DNA from: CAADGL01 sp964643885
Lineage (GTDB): Bacteria > Planctomycetota > Phycisphaerae > UBA1845 > Fen-1342
Reading direction: 5' to 3'
DNA length: 39,170 nucleotides
Assembly (NCBI GenBank): GCA_964643885.1
Contig: CAZXUI010000040.1
Location: forward strand, 1-39,170
This document shows, piece by piece, positions 1 through 7,800 of this stretch. The position numbers were made by a program, and so were the translations under genes. The notes beneath the pieces were generated by a model. The model did not search any database. It saw only the letters and a program-made list of their open reading frames with translations, and was not told where the DNA came from. The first letter of the stretch is position 1. Each line of letters begins with the position of its first letter.

Positions 1-100
1 CAGAGACCGGTCCCCCAATCAGACCGGTCAGAGACCGGTCCCCCAATCAGACCGGCCGGAGACCGGTCCCCCAATCTGAGCGGTCGGAGACCGGTCATCC
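1..100. repeat. 28-bp tandem repeat with embedded palindromes
   Basis: About 3.5 copies of a 28-bp unit lie head to tail at 1-28, 29-56, 57-84 and a partial copy at 85-100. The array runs off the left edge of the window. Units 1 and 2 differ at the last base; unit 3 has a few more changes. The 8-bp perfect palindrome GACCGGTC occurs at 5, 22, 33, 61 and 89, with degenerate versions near 49 and 78. It sits just beyond the 3' end of the leftward acetyltransferase gene. The periodic palindromes could be protein-binding sites or a REP-like array; nothing here decides between these. Confidence 0.9.
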
Positions 101-137
101 ATGCTCGGAGGGGCGGCGGGGTTGGATCGCAGAATCG

Positions 138-845
138 CTACGCCCGGGCGGGCAGGAGCATCGCGGCCAGCTCTTCGTCCGCGGCGGCGAGCTTGACCGG
201 CCGGGCGGGGACGCCCACGACGGTCGACAGCGGCGGGACGCTCTCGATGACGACGGCTCCCGCGCCGACGATCGATTCGTAGCCGACGACGACCTTGGGG
301 ATGACGGTCGAGCCGATGCCGAGGAACGAGCCGGGCTCGACGGTGACGCGGCCGGCGATGCGCACTCCGGGGCAGACGTGGCAACCCTCGCCGATCATCG
401 TCTGATGATCCACGATGCAGCCGGTGTTCAGGATGACCGAATCGCCGATCTGGCAGTGGGCGCAGACGACTACGCCGGCGGCCATGACGACATTGCGGCC
501 GATGGTCGCGTTGCGGGCGACGGTGGCCGAGGGGTGAATGGCGGTGGCCAGCTCGAGGCCGGCGCGGTCGACCTGCCGCGCCATCGCCCGGCGGACGCCG
601 TTATCGCCGACGGCGACGATGGCGGCCGTGATGTTGTGCGCCTCGGCCAGCGGCTCGAGATCTCCGATCGGCCCGAGGACGGGGACGCCGTCGACCCGCC
701 GGCCGTGGAGGCTCTCGTTGTTGTCGAGGAAGCCGACGGGCTCGTAGCGGGCGGCCTGGGTGATGATGTCGAGGACGACGCGTCCGTGGCCGCCGGCGCC
801 GAGAATCAGGAGCCGCCGGGCGGCGCCGCCGCCGCGGGCGGACAT
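138..845 (-). CDS. NeuD/PglD-like sugar O/N-acyltransferase
   Basis: A 235-residue acetyltransferase of the NeuD/PglD/hexapeptide-transferase type, which moves an acetyl group from acetyl-CoA to a sugar (sialic acid, UDP-amino sugar or similar). The N-terminus has a nucleotide-binding fold with GAGGHGRVVLD at residues 16-26. From about residue 105 to 200 the chain shows the hexapeptide periodicity of a left-handed beta-helix (ATIGRNV, IGDSVIL, IGEGCHV and so on), with histidines at 147 and 156 near the expected active site, and it ends with the usual GVPARPVK segment. The ATG at 845 is chosen because the family starts close to the GAGGHG motif; an in-frame ATG at 863 would add six residues. 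Neither has a clear ribosome site. It is divergent from the polysaccharide locus and could modify a precursor of that polymer, which is an inference from position. Confidence 0.85.
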   Translation of the reverse strand: MSARGGGAARRLLILGAGGHGRVVLDIITQAARYEPVGFLDNNESLHGRRVDGVPVLGPIGDLEPLAEAHNITAAIVAVGDNGVRRAMARQVDRAGLELATAIHPSATVARNATIGRNVVMAAGVVVCAHCQIGDSVILNTGCIVDHQTMIGEGCHVCPGVRIAGRVTVEPGSFLGIGSTVIPKVVVGYESIVGAGAVVIESVPPLSTVVGVPARPVKLAAADEELAAMLLPARA

Positions 846-1175
846 ATTGGAATGCGCGGACATATGCGGGAATATCGGCGGGGTGGGTCGGTGGGAGCGA
901 AGGAATCGGGGGTGGCGGCGGAGTCGGAAGCAGTTTCGGCGCCTTGAGTTGTGTGATCGTGCGGGCCGCAAGTCAGTGGCGAAAATGCGCCGATAATGTG
1001 TGGGCGACGGGGCCGCGGGCGGCCGCGGCGCCGCCTCGCGAGCGGAGACTTGCGGGGCCGGGCGGCCGGGCGATTGGGTCCGGCGGCCGCGCGATGATCC
1101 GAACCGGGACGGAGTGCGGGCGTAGCAGACAATGTCGCGCACCTGTTCGGGGAGGGTGTCCCGTCGCGGGCAGAT

Positions 1176-1205
1176 TTGACAGTTGGCGAGATGGATGGGT
1201 AGATT
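1176..1205 (+). promoter_or_regulatory. Sigma70-like promoter of the polysaccharide/exosortase locus
   Basis: A perfect -35 box TTGACA (1176-1181) is followed after 18 bp by TAGATT (1200-1205), four of six matches to the -10 consensus. Transcription would start near 1212, leaving a leader of about 100 nt before the ATG at 1315. This is the best promoter match in the gap upstream of the export gene. Confidence 0.55.
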
Positions 1206-1249
1206 CGCGCGCTTTCGCATTCGAGCGGGCAGGTCGTTCGCTGGCCCGG

Positions 1250-1269
1250 CGGCTGAGGGAAATCAGCCG
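1250..1269 (+). promoter_or_regulatory. Leader hairpin upstream of the export gene
   Basis: CGGCTGA (1250-1256) and TCAGCCG (1263-1269) form a perfect 7-bp stem with a GGGAAA loop. It lies inside the predicted leader, about 45 nt before the start codon. No U-run follows, so it is not a terminator by itself. It may affect mRNA stability or translation, or be a chance structure. Confidence 0.4.
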
Positions 1270-1314
1270 GCGTGGAGCGAGGGAGTCGCCCCGAACACTC
1301 TCTGGCAGGAAGCC

Positions 1315-2937
1315 ATGGGCAAGCAGCGCAAGCCGTTGGAAGGTGTCACGGCGGTTGGCAGGGCGTTGGCGGGCGTGGGTCTTGGGCTCGCTGTGGGCCT
1401 GAGCGGGTGCGCGCTGGTGCCGCCGAACAGCTTTCTGGACCCGACGAAAGTCGGCCGATTTCCGCTGGAATATCAGGAAAACGGGATTCGGCGGGTGCTC
1501 ACGCCGCGTGATACGCCGCCGGGGATCGCGGGTGCGGCGGAGCCGACGCCGGACGACCTGGTTCCGGATTACTCGGAGCATCGGATCACGCCGGGGGACC
1601 AGGTCGCGGTCAGTATCGACGACCTGATCACGCAGGGAATTCCCGTTCAGCTCGTGCGCGAAGTGACGCCGACGGGGTATCTGCGGATTCCGCAGGTGGG
1701 GGCGATCAAGGTGGTCGGCCTGACGGAAATGGAGCTGGAGGAAGAAATCGCGAACCGCGTTCGGGAGCAGGGTCTGCTGCCGGACCCGATCGTGCAGGCG
1801 GTGGTGCAGCTCCGGCGGAACGAGTTCTTTCTGATCAATGGCGACGTGCGCGGCCCCGGGCCCTACACGATTACGCAGAAGGACCTGCGGGTGCTGGAGG
1901 CGATTACGCTGGCGGGGGACCTGGGTCCGACGGTCAAGACGATTTACGTGATCCGGCGGACGGACCGGGGGCAGGGGCTGGATTCGGAACCGCTCCCGCC
2001 GACAACGCCGGGGGAGGAGCGGGAGCTGATCATCCCGCCGCCGACCGAAGAGGGGCTGAACTTTCAGCAGACGAGCTTTGCGAGCTTCGGCGACCTCGGG
2101 CAGGAGACGCAGCCGAGCCAGCCGGCCCGGCCGGCGCAGCCGGAGGAGGATCTGCGGGCGATGGAGGAGATTGTCGCGCCGCGGAGCCAGGAGACGCAGC
2201 CGACGACCGAACCCGCTCCGGAGGCCGAGCCGCAGCCGTTCCGGCCGCTGATCTTCCCCGACCCGACGGGCGAACGCACGATGGAGGCTGAGGAGCCCGC
2301 CCCGCAGGAGCTGCCGGCGGAGCCGGAGGCGCGTCAGCCGGCGCGTGGGCCGGGTGCGGAGCTGCCGGAGGCGTTCGACTGGGAGGCGCTGCCGGAAGAG
2401 GAGATCACGCAGCGGGTGATCGAGATCGACGTGGGGGCGCTGAAGGCGGGCGACCCGCGGATGAACATCGTGGTGCGCAACCGCGACGTGATCGTGGCGC
2501 CGGTGGACACGGGGCTGTTCTACATCATGGGGGAAGTGAACCGGCCGGGCGTGTATGCGTTCAACGGGCGGGAGATCACGATCAAGCAGGCGATCGGTGC
2601 GATCGCGGGGGGCTTTTCGCCGCTGGCGTGGCCGCAGCGGTGCGAGATCATCCGGCGTGAGAAGGGGACGGACAAGCAGCTCACGATTCCTGTGAATCTG
2701 GACGCGGTGTTTGCGGGTCTGGAGGAGGACGTGCTGCTGCGGGATGACGACGTGATCAACGTCGGTACGCACACTCTGGCGCCCTTTCTGTTCGTGATCC
2801 GCAATTCGTTCCGGTTCACGTATGGGTTCGGTTTCGTGTATGACCGCAACTTCGCGGACAAAGACGCGTACGGCAGCAGGATCAACCCCGAGATCATTGC
2901 GCAGCAGCGGCGTCAGCAGCGTGGATTGCCGTTCTAG
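1315..2937 (+). CDS. Wza-like polysaccharide export lipoprotein with SLBB domains
   Basis: A 540-residue outer-membrane polysaccharide export protein. A basic N-terminus, a hydrophobic stretch and the lipobox LSGC (Cys32) predict a lipoprotein. The polysaccharide export domain begins at about residue 85 (DYSEHRITPGDQ, the usual opening) and runs to about 165. A first SLBB domain covers roughly 171-215, and a second begins at FYIMGEVNRPGVY near 402 and runs to about 470. Between them lies an insertion of about 130 residues rich in Pro, Glu and Gln (about 220-355), unusually long and probably a flexible spacer. The ATG at 1315 is chosen over upstream in-frame codons because it has an AGGAAG site and directly precedes the signal peptide. 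It is the first gene of a same-strand run ending with a Wzz/BY-kinase, the expected partner in Wzy-type export. Confidence 0.9.
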   Translation: MGKQRKPLEGVTAVGRALAGVGLGLAVGLSGCALVPPNSFLDPTKVGRFPLEYQENGIRRVLTPRDTPPGIAGAAEPTPDDLVPDYSEHRITPGDQVAVSIDDLITQGIPVQLVREVTPTGYLRIPQVGAIKVVGLTEMELEEEIANRVREQGLLPDPIVQAVVQLRRNEFFLINGDVRGPGPYTITQKDLRVLEAITLAGDLGPTVKTIYVIRRTDRGQGLDSEPLPPTTPGEERELIIPPPTEEGLNFQQTSFASFGDLGQETQPSQPARPAQPEEDLRAMEEIVAPRSQETQPTTEPAPEAEPQPFRPLIFPDPTGERTMEAEEPAPQELPAEPEARQPARGPGAELPEAFDWEALPEEEITQRVIEIDVGALKAGDPRMNIVVRNRDVIVAPVDTGLFYIMGEVNRPGVYAFNGREITIKQAIGAIAGGFSPLAWPQRCEIIRREKGTDKQLTIPVNLDAVFAGLEEDVLLRDDDVINVGTHTLAPFLFVIRNSFRFTYGFGFVYDRNFADKDAYGSRINPEIIAQQRRQQRGLPF

Positions 2938-2957
2938 CGGGCGCAGGAGCGAGCGGG

Positions 2958-3881
2958 ATGTCGAGTACGCCGTCGGTCAGCAGCAGCCCCTGGCGGATCG
3001 AGTTCGACACGGCCGCGCAGATCAAGGCGGCGCTGGTGGGGGTGGCGTTTCTGGCGGTGTTTCAGAACGTTCTGCGGAACCTGTGGTACACGTGGACGCA
3101 CAACGCGGACTGGTCGCACGGGCCGATCATACCGCTGTTCAGCGCGTATCTGATCTACCTGCACTGGGACCGGGTGCGGCGCTCGCCGATTCGCGGGACG
3201 GGCGTGGGGCTGGGGCTGCTGGCGGCGTCGCTGCTGTTCTACTGGTTCACGCTGTGGGGGCTGCTGTACACGTATCTTCAGGCCGTGGCGATGATGGCGG
3301 CGCTGCTGGGGGTGGTGGTTTTTCTGTGCGGGCTGCCGGTGCTGCGGCACGTGTGGGTGCCGTGGCTGTATCTGTTCTTTGCGATTCCGCTGCCGCAGGG
3401 AATCTATTTTCGCCTGACCGATCCGCTGCGACGGATGGCGGCGACGGTGGCGACGAGCACGCTGAACGTGCTTCAGCTCGACGTGGTGCGCGAGGGCTCG
3501 ACGCTGCGGTACTTCTACAACGGGACGGTCGGCCGGCTGGAGGTCGCGGACGCGTGCAGCGGGATGCGCAGCACGATCACGCTGTGTGCGCTGGGGGTGG
3601 CGGTGGCGTTCGTATCGGACCGGCCGTGGTGGCAGCGGGTGATCATGATCGCGTCGTGCGTGCCGATCGCGGTGTTCACGAACTTCATCCGCGTGACGAC
3701 GACGTGCCTGCTGCACGTCTATGTCGATCCCAAGTACGCGGAGGGGAACTACCATACTGCATTGGGCCTGCTGACGCTGCTGCTGGCGTTCGGCATATTC
3801 AACGGGCTGGGGTGGGTGTTGAGCAATCTGTTCGTGAGCGAAGAAGCGGAGCCCGCGGGCGAGGGCTCCGCGGCGCGCTGA
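2958..3881 (+). CDS. Exosortase (PEP-CTERM sorting transpeptidase)
   Basis: A 307-residue polytopic inner-membrane protein of the exosortase/archaeosortase family, which cuts PEP-CTERM-type C-terminal signals and is thought to pass the protein to a cell-surface anchor. All three catalytic residues are present: Cys200 in DACSGMRS, Arg245 in NFIRV and His266 in YHTALG. The family's early DWSHGPIIPLF segment (residues 51-61) and FAIPLPQ segment (141-147) are also present. About seven or eight hydrophobic helices can be counted. The start has an AGGAGC site 20 nt after the preceding stop. Unlike exosortases carrying a fused C-terminal EpsI domain, this one ends shortly after the last helix, and an EpsI-like gene follows separately. 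The exact exosortase subtype cannot be set by eye. Confidence 0.92.
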   Translation: MSSTPSVSSSPWRIEFDTAAQIKAALVGVAFLAVFQNVLRNLWYTWTHNADWSHGPIIPLFSAYLIYLHWDRVRRSPIRGTGVGLGLLAASLLFYWFTLWGLLYTYLQAVAMMAALLGVVVFLCGLPVLRHVWVPWLYLFFAIPLPQGIYFRLTDPLRRMAATVATSTLNVLQLDVVREGSTLRYFYNGTVGRLEVADACSGMRSTITLCALGVAVAFVSDRPWWQRVIMIASCVPIAVFTNFIRVTTTCLLHVYVDPKYAEGNYHTALGLLTLLLAFGIFNGLGWVLSNLFVSEEAEPAGEGSAAR

Positions 3882-3964
3882 GCGCGGCGCGTGGTCCGGT
3901 GCGGCGGGGCGCGTGCGGCGCGGCCGCGGGGCGCCGCTGGGCAGCGTAGAGAGTCAGGGAACGG

Positions 3965-4858
3965 ATGGCAGATCGGGCGACGATAGAGCCGAGCTCGGCA
4001 CCGGCGGCGCCTCGCGAGAGCGAGGGCGGTCGGGCGGAGGCGTCCAGCGGCAGCGCAGTGCGGCGGGCGCGCGGGCCGGCCAGCGCGCGCTATTACGTCT
4101 GCCTGGGGCTGCTGGTGCTCTCGGCGCTGACGCTGGAGGGGCTGGCGCGGGTCTTCGAGCTGAATTTCCGCAAGCAGCCCGTGCCGCTGAAAAAGCCGCT
4201 CTACGCGATCGACCGGAGCAAGCTGCTGCCGGACTATGAGCTGCACCCGATTCAGGCCGAGCCGCTCTCGGCCGAGATGATCGAGTCGCTGGGAACGGAT
4301 GAGTATCTTCAGTGGCGCGTGGTCGATCTCTCGCGCGATCCGGCGGACCCGCTTCGCGTCGCGCATATCACGGTGACGTACTACACCGGCAAGCCGGACA
4401 TGGTGCCGCACATTCCGGATGAATGCATTTCGGCGGCCGGCTGGCAGCTCGTGTCGGCGGACACGGAGGCCTTCCCGATGGAGGGGGTGAAGGCGAAGGA
4501 TGACCGGATTCCGGTGCGGGTGTGCGTATTCGAGTCCGGGGTGGCGGGCGACACGTTCACGACGGGCGCTTCGGCGGTGCCGCAGATGACCGTGCTGTAC
4601 TTCTTCTACACGAACGGCCGCTACTGCACGTCGCGTTACGAGGTGCGGCTGGCGCAGCAGAATCTGTTCGACCGCTATGCCTACTACTCGAAGATCGAGG
4701 TGCGCTTCTCGGACGGGCAGTTCCGCCGGCTGGCGGGGCGCGAGGAGAGCGTGCAGGCGGCCCGGCCGCTGCTGAAGCGGGTGCTGGGGATTCTGCTTGC
4801 GGATCATTATCAGGACTGGGAGGCGCTGAGCTCCGGCCAGGCGCCGGTGGGTGGGTAG
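3965..4858 (+). CDS. EpsI-like exosortase-associated protein
   Basis: A 297-residue protein with a polar N-terminal tail (about 1-40), one membrane helix (about 43-62) and an extracytoplasmic domain. Residues 138-162 read TYYTGKPDMVPHIPDEC followed by AAGW, matching the H-x-P-x-x-C ... GW signature of the EpsI family found beside or fused to exosortases; His149 and Cys154 are the likely key residues. The rest is consistent with the family (a basic PVRVCVFES strand and a YFFYTNGR segment). It follows the exosortase by 83 nt on the same strand. EpsI proteins are needed for exosortase-linked polysaccharide production in some bacteria, but their biochemical role is unclear. The assignment rests on the motif and on position. 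Confidence 0.8.
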   Translation: MADRATIEPSSAPAAPRESEGGRAEASSGSAVRRARGPASARYYVCLGLLVLSALTLEGLARVFELNFRKQPVPLKKPLYAIDRSKLLPDYELHPIQAEPLSAEMIESLGTDEYLQWRVVDLSRDPADPLRVAHITVTYYTGKPDMVPHIPDECISAAGWQLVSADTEAFPMEGVKAKDDRIPVRVCVFESGVAGDTFTTGASAVPQMTVLYFFYTNGRYCTSRYEVRLAQQNLFDRYAYYSKIEVRFSDGQFRRLAGREESVQAARPLLKRVLGILLADHYQDWEALSSGQAPVGG

Positions 4859-4873
4859 CGGGGAAGGCGAGCC

Positions 4874-7800
4874 ATGGCGAAACGAAAGCTCAACAAGAAT
4901 CTCGTGGCGGCGCTGACGGTGTCGGGCATGCTTCTGGCCGTGACCGCGGTCGCCGTGATCTCGTTCAATCTGGCGGGCCTGGATCCGCAGACGTATGTCG
5001 ATAAGGCGCTCGAGCGGGAGGAGTCGGGCGACTGGCTGCGGGCGGCGGAGTATTACCGCCGCGCGTTCCGGGCGGACCGTCAGCCGAAGTACCTGATCGA
5101 GGCGTCGCGCTGCGCGTATCAGCTCGGCGACGTGAACGCGACGCTGCGGATTCTGAACGAGGCGCTGACGCTGGCGCCGAAGGACACGGACGTTCTGGAG
5201 GCGATGCTCGATAAGCTTTGGGAGCTGCGGACGCAGTTCCCGGTCGACGACATGCTGCGGGAGCATTCCGCCATGCTGCTGGAGATCGAGCCGGACAACC
5301 TGCTGGGCCTGGTCTGCCAGGCGGAGGGGCACGGCTCGGGCAGCGCGGGCGCCGATCCGGCCGTGGCCGAGGCGGCGATCGCGAAGGCGATCCAGCTCGA
5401 CGCGACGGACCCGCGGGTGGCGATCGCGCGGCGGTCTGCGGCCGTTCGGAAGATGCGCGAACTGCTGCTGTCGCAGCCGCCCGGCCGCGTCTCGCCCGAG
5501 GTCACGGCGCAGATCAGCGTGCTTCAGGATGGCTCGTTGGAGGCGCTGCGCGAGGCGTGGGATAAGCATCCCGAGCATCTGAATCTGACCGAGGAGCTGA
5601 GCCGGGCGCTGGCCAGCATGGACTGGATCGAAGAAGCGCGGGGCGTGCTCGAGAAGGCGATCGAGCTCGACCCGAGCCGGCCGGAGCTGCACCAGCTTCT
5701 GGCGGTGAATCTCTGGCAGCTCGCGGCGCGCGAGCGCAGCTCGCCCGCGCCGGATGCGGCGAAGATCGCGGAATACGTGTCGGTAGGCAAGCGTGCGGCG
5801 GAGAAGGCGATCGAGCTGGATTCGGCGCTGTACGACGCGTACGCGGTGCTGGCGCAGCTCAGCGTTTTCGACGTGTCGAAGGGGAATCTGTCGGCGGAGG
5901 ATGCGCAGCGCTACGAGGCGGCGCTGGCGCTGTGCCACAAGGGACTGGAATCGAACGTCGGCGTGCGCTCGCTGCGGGCGATGCTGGCGGAGCGGGCGGG
6001 CCGTCGGGCGGCGCTGATGGCCAGCGGCTTTGAGCTGGCGATGCAGTACCGTGCCCGTGCCCCGGAGGCGTCGCAGCGCGACGAGGCGCTCAAGCACGCG
6101 CGGCGATTCGTCGATCTGTCCGTGACGCAGTACCCGACCTATTACATGACGGCCGTGCTCGAGGGCGAGCTGGCGGTTTTCGAGAACGACCCGCGGGCGG
6201 CCGTGACGGCCTTCCAGACAGCGGACGAGAAGACGCGCGGCATTCGCGGTCTCGAGGCGGTCAACCGCCTCGCGAAGGAGCGGCTGGCGATGCTGTATCG
6301 CCAGCTCGGCGAGCCGGGACTGGCGATGGATTACACCGAGCGCGCCATCGAGGCCTATCAGCGGGCGCGCGAGGCCGTACCGCTCGGGCTGTGGGAGGGG
6401 AAGGTCGACCTGCTGATGCGTTTCGGGAAGAACGACGAGGCGCTGACGCTGCTGGACGGTCTGATCTCCGATCACCCCGATTACGAGCCTTTCCGGCGCG
6501 CCCGGGCGGCGGTGCTGGTCGCGCTGGGCCGCGGCGAAGAAGCGGAAAAGTCGCTGGGCGAAGTGCGCGAGGACGACCCGCGCGACCTGATGATGCGGGC
6601 CCAGCTCGCGGCGACCGGCGAGAACTGGCAGGAAGCGGAGAACCTGCTGCGCAAGCTGATCGAGCGCAACCCCCGCGACCGCGCCGCACTCGGCCTGCTC
6701 GCGAACGTCATGAATCGCGCCGGCCGCGGGGCCGACGGGGCGCGCTTCTTCGGCGAGCTGCGCGAACGGGAAATGGACGAGACGCACCAGCGGCTGCTGC
6801 GGGCGTACGAGGTGACGGTCGGCATCGCCGACGCGGCCGAGCGGGACGAGAAGCTGCGTGAGGTGATCGAGAGCATCCCCGACGAGGCGAACCGCGCGGC
6901 CGAGCTGTTCAGCTTCTATTACACGCGCGAGCGCTACGAGGAATCGGCGCCGCACCTGGCGCGGCTGGAGCAGCTTCGGCCCAATGACGCGGGCGTGCTG
7001 GAGCAGCAGTTTCTGCTGCATCTGCGACTGAGCAAGTTCAAGGAGGCCGAGGCGTACGCGCTTCGGCTGGCGGAGAAGAACGCCGATTCGGCCAACGGGG
7101 CGGTTTTCCGCGGGCAGCTCAAGGCGGCCCAGCGCGACTTCGAGGGCGCGTTGACGGAGTTCCGTGCGGCCGAGCGGCTGCTTCCCAACGACTCGAATCT
7201 GAAGGTTCGCATCGCGCAGGCGATGCTGGCGCTGCCCGAGCCGCGGCTTCAGGAGTCGATTCCGGTGCTCCAGCAGGCGGTGCAGTTCGACCCGCTGAAC
7301 TTTCAGGCCAACCGCATGCTGTACGCGGTGTACGAGCAGCTCGGCCGCCCGAACGAGGGTGTGCCTTATCTGCGGGCCGCCGCGCGGCTGAACCCGGAGG
7401 ACGAATTCGTCAAGCAGCGCCAGCGGTTCCTGGAGGAGGAATCGGACCCGGCCGCGGGCGTGGCGCAGCGCGAGAAGCTGCGGGAGGAGAACCCGCAGGA
7501 CGTGGAGAATCTGCTGCGGCTGGTGCAGCTCTACACGGAGCTGATCGCGCGGACGGAATCGGCGCAGCAGCGTGCGGCGTACTTCGAGAAGGGCGAGCAG
7601 CGACTGGGCGAGATCGTCGCGCTCGAGCCGAAGCGGGTGGGCCTGCCGCAGATCGCAGCGACCTTCTACGCGGCCGCGGGCAAGCGGGCCGAGGGCGAAG
7701 CGTTTCTGCGCGAGAGCATCGCGCGGCTCGAGACGGTCTATTCGCTCGAGACGCAGGTCGTGCTGGCCCGCTTCCTGGAGCAGTTCGGCGATCTGCCCGC

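Larger units (their letters stand above)
846..1314. other. Intergenic region between divergent genes
   Basis: A 469-bp gap between the leftward acetyltransferase and the rightward export gene. The right part holds a promoter candidate (1176-1205) and a leader hairpin (1250-1269). No convincing gene is seen: the open frames here continue upstream of the real starts on both sides and are rich in Arg and Ala, as expected of GC-rich non-coding DNA. No clear leftward promoter for the acetyltransferase was found. Confidence 0.6.

Noticed and set aside
1..100. Tandem repeat as a CRISPR array
   Set aside because: Units are directly adjacent with no spacers and no cas genes are present.
28..384. Small minus-strand open frame through the 28-bp array
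   Set aside because: It overlaps the acetyltransferase gene in another frame and includes repeat DNA; no start signal or domain.
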